A stretch of 64,000 nt of DNA from JBIYSM02 sp044759095. Its GTDB lineage: Bacteria; Bacillota; Bacilli; Brevibacillales; Brevibacillaceae. Positions within the stretch are counted from its first letter, which is position 1, and each line of letters opens with the position of its first letter. The stretch lies in assembly GCF_044759095.2 (NCBI RefSeq), contig NZ_JBIYSM020000002.1:62001-126000 (forward strand), given 5' to 3'. Under the pieces are notes generated by a model. It did not search any database, was not told the origin of the DNA, and worked only from the letters and a program-made list of their open reading frames with translations. A program made the translations under genes and the position numbers. Below are positions 17,554 to 25,930 of this stretch, piece by piece.

Positions 17554-18067
17554 GGTTTTCCCCTCTTTCCTGCGGAGACGCCAGAGAGAAAATCAGCTCG
17601 AGTTCGCCGCGGCCGGCCCCCAGACGCTTGGCAATCTCATCAAGATCCAGGCCCTGCTGTCTCCATTCAAAAGCACGCCGATACCGCTCCCGCAGAGACA
17701 AGAGGTCGTCGGCTTCCTCTTGAATTTCCAGGCGAGGCGCACGATTTACAAGGGTTTGCATGGATTGAACCTGTGCTGTCAGTCCAGCCAATTCTTTCTC
17801 TGTCTGCTCCAACCGGTCACGCAGCTGTGCCACTTCATTTTGCAAGTCCGCTTTCGTGCGAACCATCCCTAAAGCAACGGCTTCGCTCTCCTGCTTCACT
17901 TGCTGCACAAAGTGCTGCAAGCTTTTTTCCATTTCCGCCCGCTCCCAGTTCTTCTGAACGACAGCAGTTTGTGCGGACCGGGATGAGTCTGACCTGTTTT
18001 TCATGAAAAAAGCTGCTATCATGAAGAACGCTCCTGCCCCAAACAGGATGGTAAGTGCTTGATCCAT
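17546..18067 (-). CDS. SwrB-like membrane coiled-coil protein
   Basis: A 173-residue protein with an N-terminal transmembrane segment (about 5-22), a coiled coil (about 40-110) and a C-terminal helix-turn-helix-like segment (WRQQGLDLDEIAKRLGAGRGELELIFSL). This architecture and the position between sigD and rpsB match SwrB of B. subtilis, which promotes flagellar basal-body maturation and swarming. Sequence identity to SwrB is not obvious by eye, so the assignment is by position and layout. The RBS AAGGAG is well placed. It overlaps the next gene by 8 bp. Confidence 0.55.
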   Translation of the reverse strand: MDQALTILFGAGAFFMIAAFFMKNRSDSSRSAQTAVVQKNWERAEMEKSLQHFVQQVKQESEAVALGMVRTKADLQNEVAQLRDRLEQTEKELAGLTAQVQSMQTLVNRAPRLEIQEEADDLLSLRERYRRAFEWRQQGLDLDEIAKRLGAGRGELELIFSLASPQERGENHG

Positions 18068-18094
18068 TTTTGATAAAAACTCCTTTGGAAGTTG

Positions 18095-18451
18095 TTAAAG
18101 CGAGATGTCAATGTGGCGGCCGCGCAGCGGATCGCGCATCGCGGACGGTTTGGCTGACTGGACAGATTCCGGATAAACAGCCGATTCCCCGGCGTGAAGA
18201 TCCGAGTGAGGAGCGGATGGTTTCTTTTGTTTTTTCCGTTTATCCTGCTGCTTCTCCCGCTCACGGATCTGGTTTCGAGCTGTTTCGTCAACATTGGCTG
18301 CTCGCTGCCGTCTGCCTTCGTCCAACTGCTTGCGATCCTCGATCAGTTGCTGCTGTTCATGCATGCTCTTTTGCTGCAGTTGCTCCTGTATCCGGCTGAT
18401 TTCCTGGGTCCGAGGCAAGGCCACTTGCAGTTCCACTGCTTTCAAACTCAT
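18095..18451 (-). CDS. Uncharacterised charged protein in fla/che operon
   Basis: A 118-residue, Gln/Arg/Lys-rich, probably helical protein with no membrane segment. It starts SLKAVELQVALPRTQEIS and ends with RDPLRGRHIDISL; the middle is low complexity. I do not recognise a characterised family. The ATG at 18451 has AAGGAGGGG upstream, and the gene starts 14 bp after the FapA-family stop, so it is co-transcribed with the operon. A cytoplasmic, possibly scaffold-like, role would be guesswork. Confidence 0.6.
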   Translation of the reverse strand: MSLKAVELQVALPRTQEISRIQEQLQQKSMHEQQQLIEDRKQLDEGRRQRAANVDETARNQIREREKQQDKRKKQKKPSAPHSDLHAGESAVYPESVQSAKPSAMRDPLRGRHIDISL

Positions 18452-18465
18452 CCCCGTCCCCTCCT

Positions 18466-19881
18466 TTACATGAGCGTTGAAGTGGTGATTTCCCCGTTCA
18501 CAACAAGAAAACGGGTTCGCGGAAACTCTTGTTTAATGAAACGCACCCATTTCCCAAAGACCAGTTTGATTCCTGGAAACATGTTGCTATAGACGTCTAC
18601 GGATGCCGGTGAATCTCCTTCGAGTTCCAGCTCCACTTCTTTTTTCCGCGCTTCCAGCTTTTTCGCTTCCTTTTCCAACACCAGTCTCGTGTTGGTCAGC
18701 TTGACTTGCAGAACCCGCTTTTCGGTGGGAAGCCCGCCGCTCACCTGCATCATCTGATTGAGGACGTTCAAACCCTGATCCGCTTTGCGCAAATTTTCGT
18801 AAATGTTTTGCAGCTCCTTCAGTATGGCGCCCAGTTCCGTCCGAAGTTCGGGTTTTACGCCTACTTCCAGAACAGTCGGAGTGGCACTTGAATTGCCGAA
18901 AATGCGGGCGGCCACCTTTTCACCCGCCTGCAAAACGCCTCCGATGATGATCCCCTTGGGACCGTTGCAAATGATTTGCTTTCCGGCCCGAACGTTGGAG
19001 AACATGATGCTTTGTGACACCAGAACATTATGGCCCGCCGTTACGTTGGCGTTTTGGATAAAAGAGGTCTTCACATCATTGCCGGCAATGACGTGCCCTT
19101 TTTCCTGCGCGACTATCCCGCTCTTGATTTCGACCGAACCGCCCGCTTCCAGTTCTGCGCCTTCGACGCTTCCCAACACGCGAATATCTCCTGAAGCTTT
19201 GATGCGAAAGCCGGTCGGAACGTTGCCACGGATGACGACGGTACCCACGAAATCAATGTTGCCTACTCCAAAATCGACGTCGCCGTTCACTTCGAATACA
19301 GGAAATACGTTTACCCTCCCGTTATCCGTAAACGACACCTGGCCGTCGATGGCAGCGTAGAGCTTCGTGCGCTCCTGGTTCAGCACCACATTTTTTCCCG
19401 GTTTGATCACCGCTTCCCGGCCGGGTTTCGGCGCGATCGTCTCACCTGTTACTGTCATTCCCGGCGTCCCAGGTCCAGCCGGCGTTGTTTTCGCGAGCAG
19501 CTGGCCTTTTGACACGTTGGCTATCTCCGTGATCGAATAAAAATCGACGCGGCCGTCTTCCAATTCCTTCGGTCGTCTATCCTCAGACACTTGCTCCTGA
19601 AACGGGAATTCTACCGTTCCGTCAACGCCGGGCAATGCGGGGATACCGCTTGCCACCAGCAGGGGTTGATTGGCATATGACAGCGGGTTGGCACAAAATT
19701 CCCGAATTACATTGTCCAAAACCCCATACGTAATCTGGCAGCTCTGCAGGGCTCTTCTCACTTCCCCTTCTGTCAAGTCGATCGACGTCCCGTTTGGTTG
19801 GTCAGTCACCAGTAGTATGTGCGCTTCCAGCTTGTCTTGTGAGATGTTCACTTCTAGCTTGAAAGTACTTGTCCCTTCCAT
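18466..19881 (-). CDS. FapA family protein (DUF342)
   Basis: A 471-residue protein of the FapA/DUF342 family, characterised by an N-terminal domain and a C-terminal right-handed beta-helix-like polymerising region (repeats such as VVIRGNVPTGFRIKASGDI, GSVEGAELEAGGSVEI), followed by a coiled coil (about 370-440). In Vibrio a family member is linked to glucose signalling and motility control; the role in Firmicutes is unclear. The frame is open 21 codons upstream, into sigD, but the ATG at 19881 has AGAGGGGA at good spacing and is preferred. It lies directly after sigD. Confidence 0.8.
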   Translation of the reverse strand: MEGTSTFKLEVNISQDKLEAHILLVTDQPNGTSIDLTEGEVRRALQSCQITYGVLDNVIREFCANPLSYANQPLLVASGIPALPGVDGTVEFPFQEQVSEDRRPKELEDGRVDFYSITEIANVSKGQLLAKTTPAGPGTPGMTVTGETIAPKPGREAVIKPGKNVVLNQERTKLYAAIDGQVSFTDNGRVNVFPVFEVNGDVDFGVGNIDFVGTVVIRGNVPTGFRIKASGDIRVLGSVEGAELEAGGSVEIKSGIVAQEKGHVIAGNDVKTSFIQNANVTAGHNVLVSQSIMFSNVRAGKQIICNGPKGIIIGGVLQAGEKVAARIFGNSSATPTVLEVGVKPELRTELGAILKELQNIYENLRKADQGLNVLNQMMQVSGGLPTEKRVLQVKLTNTRLVLEKEAKKLEARKKEVELELEGDSPASVDVYSNMFPGIKLVFGKWVRFIKQEFPRTRFLVVNGEITTSTLM

Positions 19882-19922
19882 ACTGTATTCCCCTCTCAAA
19901 GCATGAAATGCCCTGCTTCTCT

Positions 19923-20711
19923 CTATATCAGTTGAGATTTCCACCTGGTCAAGGAAGAGCGCAGTCGAAAAATGGCCTTGGAATGCAGCTGGGATATCCG
20001 CGACGGAGAGAGATTCATTACTTCAGCTATTTCTGAAAGCGTTAATTCTTCAAAGTAAAAAAGGGAAACAACCAGCCGTTCCTTTTCCGGCAGTTTGTCG
20101 ATGGAGTTGGACAGCACTTCTCTCAGGCTGGTGTTCTCCGCCACGCTTTCCGGCCGCGGGGTCACTTCGTCCACGATGTACGAATGACGAGCCGTTTTCT
20201 GTTCATCCTCATCCCCTACCGCTTCATCAATGGAAACCATTGTTGCTAGGGAAGTATCGTAGCACACTTGCTGCAGTTCCTTTTCCGTAATTCCCAGATA
20301 TTCGCATACTTCCAGATCGGTCGGGGTGCGCAACTTTTGCTGCTCCAGAATGACGTAGGCTTCCTCAATTTTTTTCGCCTTGTCTCTCACGGTACGAGGA
20401 ATCCAGTCATTTTCCCGGAGACCGTCGATCATCGCCCCGCGAATGCGCCACATGGCATAGGTTTCAAATTTCAATCCGCGTGTGTGGTCAAACTTGGCCA
20501 AAGCGTCCAGTAACCCAAAACGACCGTAGCTGATCAGGTCGTCCTTGTCGACGTTGCTCGGCAAGCCGATGGCCAATCGGTTGGCTACTTTGGTAACCAG
20601 CGGCAAAAACTGGGTGATGAGATCCGTCTCCGCTTCACGGCTGCCTTCCTGCTTCCACATGACCCATTTGTCAAATTCTTTTGCTTTGTCTTGATTGTGT
20701 AGCCGTGCCAC
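19923..20711 (-). CDS. sigD: RNA polymerase sigma factor SigD (FliA/WhiG family)
   Basis: Alternative sigma factor for late flagellar, motility and autolysin genes. The 262-residue protein has region 2 (DDLISYGRFGLLDALAKFD, FETYAMWRIRGAMIDGLR), region 3 and region 4 with LTLSEIAEVMNLSPSRISQLH as helix-turn-helix. Length matches B. subtilis SigD (254). The start is GTG at 20711, with a modest GGTGA upstream. As in B. subtilis it lies late in the fla/che operon, which couples its dose to read-through of the long transcript. No anti-sigma FlgM gene is in the window. Confidence 0.95.
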   Translation of the reverse strand: MARLHNQDKAKEFDKWVMWKQEGSREAETDLITQFLPLVTKVANRLAIGLPSNVDKDDLISYGRFGLLDALAKFDHTRGLKFETYAMWRIRGAMIDGLRENDWIPRTVRDKAKKIEEAYVILEQQKLRTPTDLEVCEYLGITEKELQQVCYDTSLATMVSIDEAVGDEDEQKTARHSYIVDEVTPRPESVAENTSLREVLSNSIDKLPEKERLVVSLFYFEELTLSEIAEVMNLSPSRISQLHSKAIFRLRSSLTRWKSQLI

Positions 20712-20728
20712 GAATCAGTCACCAACCT

Positions 20729-21106
20729 TTATTCATCAGTTAACCGCCTAATTACATCGGCAACGGTAGCGGGATCCTGTGCCGGGGTGATTCGGTCAAT
20801 CCCGGCGAAAGAAAGCGGCGTGAACACTTCAGACGATTCAGATTCTGACGGATTCGACTCCTGATCTGCCGGGACGGATGAACTCTCTGTATGCTCTTTG
20901 TTCTCCTGCGTTGATTTTTTCGATGCCGTCTGCGACATCGCCGACACCAGCCAGCGCACAGGAAACATGGCGAGAAAAAAGAGGATGAAGGCATAGACGG
21001 CACGTTCCAGGGAAACGAGCCAGGTGTTACCTGCCAGTGCCGCGCCAAACGTTATCAAGAAGGCCAGGATGCCCATACTTGTATGAATCCAAATCATTCC
21101 CCACAT
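20729..21106 (-). CDS. Unknown two-TM membrane protein between cheD and sigD
   Basis: A 125-residue protein with two N-terminal transmembrane segments (about 5-25 and 31-55), then a hydrophilic Ser/Glu-rich tail ending in a short conserved-looking helix (DPATVADVIRRLTDE). Start ATG 21106 follows AAGGAAG at the end of cheD with a 2-bp gap. I know no characterised homologue; B. subtilis has none that I recall at this position. Being inside the operon suggests, but does not show, a motility or signalling role. Confidence 0.6.
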   Translation of the reverse strand: MWGMIWIHTSMGILAFLITFGAALAGNTWLVSLERAVYAFILFFLAMFPVRWLVSAMSQTASKKSTQENKEHTESSSVPADQESNPSESESSEVFTPLSFAGIDRITPAQDPATVADVIRRLTDE

Positions 21107-21108
21107 AG

Positions 21109-21594
21109 CTATACTTCCTTAACACCTTGATTTACCGTTCGTATCTGCAAAATACCCGTTGAAGCATCCATTTCGATGGTCCGACCGCAATTGCCCCCCG
21201 TATCTTCTGCAACGAGCCTGATGTTCGCCTGCTGCAGCATCGCTTTGCATGCTTCAACGTTACGAGGTCCGATCCTCATGGTATCGTTACCGCCCAGGAA
21301 GGAAAACATTTGAGCGCCACCAGCCATTTTGGCGATCATGTGTCGGGTGCAAGCTCCCGCCCTCTCCATTTCCTTGATCAAATGCGGAATGGCCGTATCT
21401 GCATATTTGCCGATCGTCAACTCTCCGCCTTTTCCAAAGGACGAATCAGGCAGCATCACATGTGCCATACCGGCAACCTTGTGAATCGCATCGTACAAGA
21501 CGACTCCCACACACGAACCCAGCCCGGTCGTGCGAAGTCGGTCCGGCTGTTTCGCCACGCCCAGATCAGCCATGCCAATTTTCCTAATTTCCAT
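21109..21594 (-). CDS. cheD: Chemoreceptor glutamine deamidase CheD
   Basis: Deamidates glutamines on chemoreceptors and works with CheC in adaptation. The 161-residue protein has the catalytic Cys in LGSCVGVVLYD, the catalytic His in GMAHVMLP and the Thr-containing TRHMIAKMAGGAQMF segment. It overlaps the 3' end of cheC by 11 bp, consistent with the known CheC-CheD partnership. Full length for the family. Confidence 0.95.
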   Translation of the reverse strand: MEIRKIGMADLGVAKQPDRLRTTGLGSCVGVVLYDAIHKVAGMAHVMLPDSSFGKGGELTIGKYADTAIPHLIKEMERAGACTRHMIAKMAGGAQMFSFLGGNDTMRIGPRNVEACKAMLQQANIRLVAEDTGGNCGRTIEMDASTGILQIRTVNQGVKEV

Positions 21595-22213
21595 CTAACG
21601 GAACTCCTAATGAACGAAATAGTATTTCCAGGGAATCGGGGTCCGGTATGAGAAAGAAATGGCCTTTTACCTGTTCATTCCCTTCAAAAAAGGCGGTGTC
21701 AATGGTTAAGGCAAAGTCCCCTACCCGCCCCAGTTCAATGAGTCCGTAGCTGAGAATAGCGCCGGCCATATCAATTGCGAGCGCCGGTACGGACGGCTGC
21801 AGGCTGAGCTTCGTAAAATCAGCCAAGGAAGAAAGATAGGAGCCTGCCAGGATGTTCCCGATTTCATGCAGGGCGGAAACTTCCATATCGGAAAGGAGTG
21901 CATCCTGGTGATCTTTTTCGATGCCGATCAATTGTGCCAGCAGATTGCGAGCCGAGTCATAATCCTGAATAAAAAACATATTGCTGGGACAATCCCCTTC
22001 CACTCGCAGGAAGACGGTAACGACCAGTGCTTCTGCACCTCCGACGAAGTCGGCCACCTCGTCAAACGGGATGATGTTGACCTGCGGCACTTTCATGTCC
22101 ACTTCTTTTTGAATCAGCTTGGAAAGGGCCGTTGCCGCATGACCTGCGCCGATATTCCCCACTTCACGCAGCACGTCGAACTGAAAGTCCCCAATGTTTG
22201 AGAAGTTCGCCAT
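21584..22213 (-). CDS. cheC: CheY-P phosphatase CheC
   Basis: Removes phosphate from CheY-P and binds CheD. The 209-residue protein has two copies of the CheC active-site pattern, EVGNIGAGHAATALS (about 15-30) and EIGNILAGSYLSSL (about 116-129), each with the Glu and Asn needed for hydrolysis. It lies between cheW and cheD. Unlike FliY it has no FliN domain. Confidence 0.95.
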   Translation of the reverse strand: MANFSNIGDFQFDVLREVGNIGAGHAATALSKLIQKEVDMKVPQVNIIPFDEVADFVGGAEALVVTVFLRVEGDCPSNMFFIQDYDSARNLLAQLIGIEKDHQDALLSDMEVSALHEIGNILAGSYLSSLADFTKLSLQPSVPALAIDMAGAILSYGLIELGRVGDFALTIDTAFFEGNEQVKGHFFLIPDPDSLEILFRSLGVPLDGN

Positions 22214-22218
22214 CCTGA

Positions 22219-22695
22219 TTAGCCCTCTAACGCATCCAACTGCTTGATTTCATCGGTATTCAGCACCTTGTCCAGATTCAGCAGAATCAGCAAACGCTTT
22301 TCCAGCTTCGCAACACCGCGCAGGTATGCCGCTTCCACTCCGCCGACTACCTCTGGAGGCGGTTCGATGGAACTCACCGGAATATCGATCACGTCGTTGG
22401 CCGCATCGACGATCAAGCCGACTTCCAATTCGCCTACCGCGACAATGATGACGCGGGTAGATTCCGTGTACGCCGTCTCTTCCAAACCAAAACGGTTGCG
22501 CAAGTCGATGATCGGCGTGACCACGCCTCGCAGGTTTATCACTCCTTTTACGAACCTGGGCGTCCGCGGTACTCGAGTGATATGTTCCAACTTTTCGATA
22601 GACTTGACCTGATTGACTTCGACGCCGTATTCTTCATCCTTCAAGCGGAATACGATTACTTTCACTTCTCCCACGATCTCTTTGTGATCCAGCAT
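22219..22695 (-). CDS. cheW: Chemotaxis adaptor CheW
   Basis: Links chemoreceptors to CheA kinase. The 158-residue single CheW domain shows FRLKDEEYGVEVNQVKSIEKL, VPRTPRFVKGVINLRGVVTPIIDLR and GLIVDAANDVIDI. The frame is open 12 codons further upstream within cheA, but ATG at 22695 has GGGAGGGGC just before it and is preferred. It follows cheA by 14 bp. Confidence 0.95.
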   Translation of the reverse strand: MLDHKEIVGEVKVIVFRLKDEEYGVEVNQVKSIEKLEHITRVPRTPRFVKGVINLRGVVTPIIDLRNRFGLEETAYTESTRVIIVAVGELEVGLIVDAANDVIDIPVSSIEPPPEVVGGVEAAYLRGVAKLEKRLLILLNLDKVLNTDEIKQLDALEG

Positions 22696-22709
22696 GCGTA
22701 GCCCCTCCC

Positions 22710-24752
22710 TTACTTGATCAGCGCATTGCAATCGATAATGAGCGCAACTTGTCCGTCACCCAGAATAGTGGCTCCGGAGATTGCAAAGACATTCGTCAAA
22801 TACTTGCCGAGCGATTTCAAGACGATCTCCTGTTGACCGATAAAGGAGTCGACAACCAGCCCTGCCATCTTTTCGCCTTTGCGGACGATCACCACGGACA
22901 CTTCATCCGATCGGGCTGCCTTGTTGTCGGGCACCTGGAAGATCTCCTGCAGGGACACGAGCGGAACGACACGACCGCGGAAATCGATCACCTTTTGACG
23001 GTGAGCCGTCATGATCTGGTCCTGGCGGAACACTGCCGTTTCGATGATGGAACTGAGCGGAACAGCGTACTTCTCGTTTTGAACTTGAACGAGCATCGCC
23101 GAAATGATCGAAAGGGTGAGCGGCAGTTGAATGAGGAACGTGGTCCCTTGGCCCTTCACCGAATCGACGCTGACGTTTCCGCCGAGCGATTCGATTTTGG
23201 ACTTCACGACGTCCAGTCCAACCCCCCGGCCGGAGATGTCGGAAATGACTTCGGCCGTGCTGAATCCGGAGGCAAACAGCAGTTCATAAATCTGTTTGTC
23301 GCTCAAGCTGTCGGCGTTCGTAGGATTGACGATTCCCCGGTCGATCGCCTTTTTGAGAACCTTTTCCTTGTTGATGCCGTGGCCGTCGTCGCGCACTTCG
23401 ATAAATACATGGTTTCCACTGTGGAAGGCACGCAGATGAATGGTTCCCTCTTCCGGCTTGCCAGCCTGCTTTCGTTCTGCCGGGGATTCAATGCCATGGT
23501 CGAGAGAGTTGCGCAGAAGGTGAACCAGCGGGTCCCCGATCTCGTCGATTACCGTGCGGTCCAACTCGGTTTCCGCCCCGAAGATTTCCAGATTGACCTT
23601 CTTGTTCAAGTCTTTTGCCAGATCGCGCACCATTCGCGGGAAGCGGTTGAACACTTGTTCCACTGGTACCATGCGCATCGTCAGGATAATGTTTTGCAGA
23701 TCCCCGCTGATGCGGCTCATGTGCTCCACTGTTTCCTGCAGCTCACTCTTGCCGATTTCCCGGGCAAGCTGTTCCAAGCGTCCACGGTCAATGACCAGCT
23801 CGCTGAACAGGTTCATCAGGATGTCCAATCTTTCGATATCCACGCGAATGGTTTTGCCGGTGGTGGACACCTTCTTCGCGGCTGGTGCCTGGACCGATTC
23901 AGCTTGTTTGGATCGGTCGACCGGTGCGGCTGCAGCAGCAACCGCATTTGCTTCCTGCACGATTGAATCTGTGGCCGTTTCCTTTAGCACAATCGGTTCG
24001 ATTTCGACTGATTGAATCTCCGAAATGTTTTCAATCGCTTTACGGATTTGCTCAGGCGGCTGCAGCGTGATGTACACCACTTCAAAGGACTGATCGAATC
24101 GTTCGTTTTCGATGTCTTCCACAGACGGAGTAGACTTCACAACCTCCCCCAACGATTCCAGCTGGTCAAACACCATATACGAACGAGCAGCCTTCAAAAG
24201 ACAGTCCTCGTTAAGAGTAACCTTGATCCAGAACAGGCTGTTGCCCGCCTCTTTGGACTGCTTCATCACCGTCATGGCGTACTCATCAAGGTTGTGTACC
24301 CGTTTGGATGCTTCAGAAGGTTCTGCCTTTCCTACAGACGACTGGGTCTTTGCAGGTGAAACGGACCTGAAATCTCCGGAGACAATCGCACGCAGTTTTT
24401 TGACCGGAGCGGATACATCAGCAGATCCATCCCCGCCTTCCATGATGTTCAACACCATGCTCTCGATGAGATCCACGCTTTGAAAAATGACGTCCATGAT
24501 GTCGCTGTTGATTTTCAATTTGTTGTTTCGGATCAGATCAAGGACGTTTTCCGCCTCATGCGTGATCGAGGCCATGTCCTCGAAGCCCATCGTGGCAGCC
24601 ATTCCTTTGAGCGTATGGGCGGAACGGAAAATCTCGTTGACAATCTGGATGTTTTCCGGGTCGCTTTCCAGCAGGAGCAGGTTGGAGTTGATTGCCTGCA
24701 GGTGTTCTTTTGACTCTTCAATAAACATGTCTAGGTATTGATTCATGTCCAT
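22710..24752 (-). CDS. cheA: Chemotaxis histidine kinase CheA
   Basis: Autophosphorylates and passes phosphate to CheY and CheB. The 680-residue protein has P1 HPt with the phospho-His at 46 (SAHTLKGMAATMG), P2, the P3 dimerisation region (about 300-370), the P4 kinase domain (HLLRNSLDHGIE N-box, VRDDGHGINKEKV G1, GRGVGLDVVKSKIESLGG G2) and a C-terminal CheW-like P5. All catalytic motifs are intact. The start MDMNQYLDMFIEES matches B. subtilis CheA closely. Confidence 0.97.
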   Translation of the reverse strand: MDMNQYLDMFIEESKEHLQAINSNLLLLESDPENIQIVNEIFRSAHTLKGMAATMGFEDMASITHEAENVLDLIRNNKLKINSDIMDVIFQSVDLIESMVLNIMEGGDGSADVSAPVKKLRAIVSGDFRSVSPAKTQSSVGKAEPSEASKRVHNLDEYAMTVMKQSKEAGNSLFWIKVTLNEDCLLKAARSYMVFDQLESLGEVVKSTPSVEDIENERFDQSFEVVYITLQPPEQIRKAIENISEIQSVEIEPIVLKETATDSIVQEANAVAAAAAPVDRSKQAESVQAPAAKKVSTTGKTIRVDIERLDILMNLFSELVIDRGRLEQLAREIGKSELQETVEHMSRISGDLQNIILTMRMVPVEQVFNRFPRMVRDLAKDLNKKVNLEIFGAETELDRTVIDEIGDPLVHLLRNSLDHGIESPAERKQAGKPEEGTIHLRAFHSGNHVFIEVRDDGHGINKEKVLKKAIDRGIVNPTNADSLSDKQIYELLFASGFSTAEVISDISGRGVGLDVVKSKIESLGGNVSVDSVKGQGTTFLIQLPLTLSIISAMLVQVQNEKYAVPLSSIIETAVFRQDQIMTAHRQKVIDFRGRVVPLVSLQEIFQVPDNKAARSDEVSVVIVRKGEKMAGLVVDSFIGQQEIVLKSLGKYLTNVFAISGATILGDGQVALIIDCNALIK

Positions 24753-24771
24753 GGTACTGCCACCTCCCGAT

Positions 24772-25896
24772 TCAGTTCAAAAGCATGCACAACTTCTCCG
24801 CAATCTTATCCAGGGGCACAACGTTGTCAGCCAATCCAGCCTGAATGGCTGCCCGTGGCATGCCATACACGACACAAGTGGATTCATCTTCAATAATGCT
24901 CGTCACTCGTCCCGTTTCTTTCATTTGCTTTAATCCTTTTGTGCCATCATTTCCCATTCCTGTCATGATAATTGCCCATTTGTCGACATTTGTCAATCGA
25001 CTGACAGATTCAAACAGGACGTCGACGGAAGGGCGATGGCCGCTTCTCGGGTCTTGCAGGTGCAGGTGTGCTCTCAGTTGTCCGTTAACCTGATGTACCT
25101 CAAAATGATACCCGCCCGGAGCAATATACGCTGTTCCCGGCTCGATCAGCTGCCCGTCCGTCACCTCCGTAACCCGTATGGCGGACAGAGAATCCAGACG
25201 TTGAGCCAGCGATTTGGTAAACCCCGCCGGCATGTGTTGAACGATGACAATCGGCGCCGGGAACGTGTCGGGAATGGCGGACAGTACCGTTTGCAGCGCT
25301 TTCGGTCCTCCGGTCGAGGTGCCGAGGGCGACCAACTTTTGCAAAGACCCGTTTGTCCTCGTCTCCCGTATGGTGGGGGACGGCGGATGGCCCGAGACCG
25401 CCGGTCGAGATTCATTCGCGACAGGCGGGGATTTGGGCGCGGGTCTCTTGTGCATCTGCAGTCGATTGAACAAGGTATGCCGTTTTAATCGGCCTTTCAT
25501 TTGCGCCGCAGCCTTTACCCGTTCAATAATGCCATCTGCCACTTTGTTGATATCAAGCGAAATAGGGCCGGAGGGTTTGGTGACAAAGTCTATGGCTCCG
25601 TACTCCAGGGCACGAATGGTAGCGTCGGCCCCCTCCTTGGTCAGACTGCTCAACATCACCACCGGTACGGGGGTTTGAAGCATCAGTTGCTCAAGCGCTT
25701 CCAATCCGTTCATCACTGGCATTTCGATGTCCAATGTCACAACATCGGGATCCAGCTGTTTTACTTTTTCCATACATTCGAGTCCGTTGCGTGCTCGGTC
25801 TATTACCTCGATTGCCGGATCACTTGTGAGGATGTCGGAAATAACTTTACGCATGAAGGCTGAGTCGTCTACGACCAGAACTCGAATTTTTTCCAT
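24772..25896 (-). CDS. cheB: Chemotaxis methylesterase CheB
   Basis: Receiver-controlled methylesterase/deamidase of chemoreceptors. The 374-residue protein has an N-terminal receiver (VVDDSAFMR, phospho-Asp 56 in TLDIEMP, lysine in VTKPSG), a Ser/Pro-rich linker (about 145-190) and the esterase domain with GTSTGGP, VIVQHMP and ITGMGNDGTKG, giving Ser-His-Asp. It lies between flhG and cheA. Confidence 0.96.
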   Translation of the reverse strand: MEKIRVLVVDDSAFMRKVISDILTSDPAIEVIDRARNGLECMEKVKQLDPDVVTLDIEMPVMNGLEALEQLMLQTPVPVVMLSSLTKEGADATIRALEYGAIDFVTKPSGPISLDINKVADGIIERVKAAAQMKGRLKRHTLFNRLQMHKRPAPKSPPVANESRPAVSGHPPSPTIRETRTNGSLQKLVALGTSTGGPKALQTVLSAIPDTFPAPIVIVQHMPAGFTKSLAQRLDSLSAIRVTEVTDGQLIEPGTAYIAPGGYHFEVHQVNGQLRAHLHLQDPRSGHRPSVDVLFESVSRLTNVDKWAIIMTGMGNDGTKGLKQMKETGRVTSIIEDESTCVVYGMPRAAIQAGLADNVVPLDKIAEKLCMLLN

Positions 25897-25930
25897 CCAA
25901 GGCCGCTCCCTTCCTACTTCCTGTTGCGTG

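Noticed and set aside
22749..23966. Plus-strand open frame (405 codons) opposite cheA
   Set aside because: Pure mirror of the cheA coding strand; CheA is complete with all motifs.
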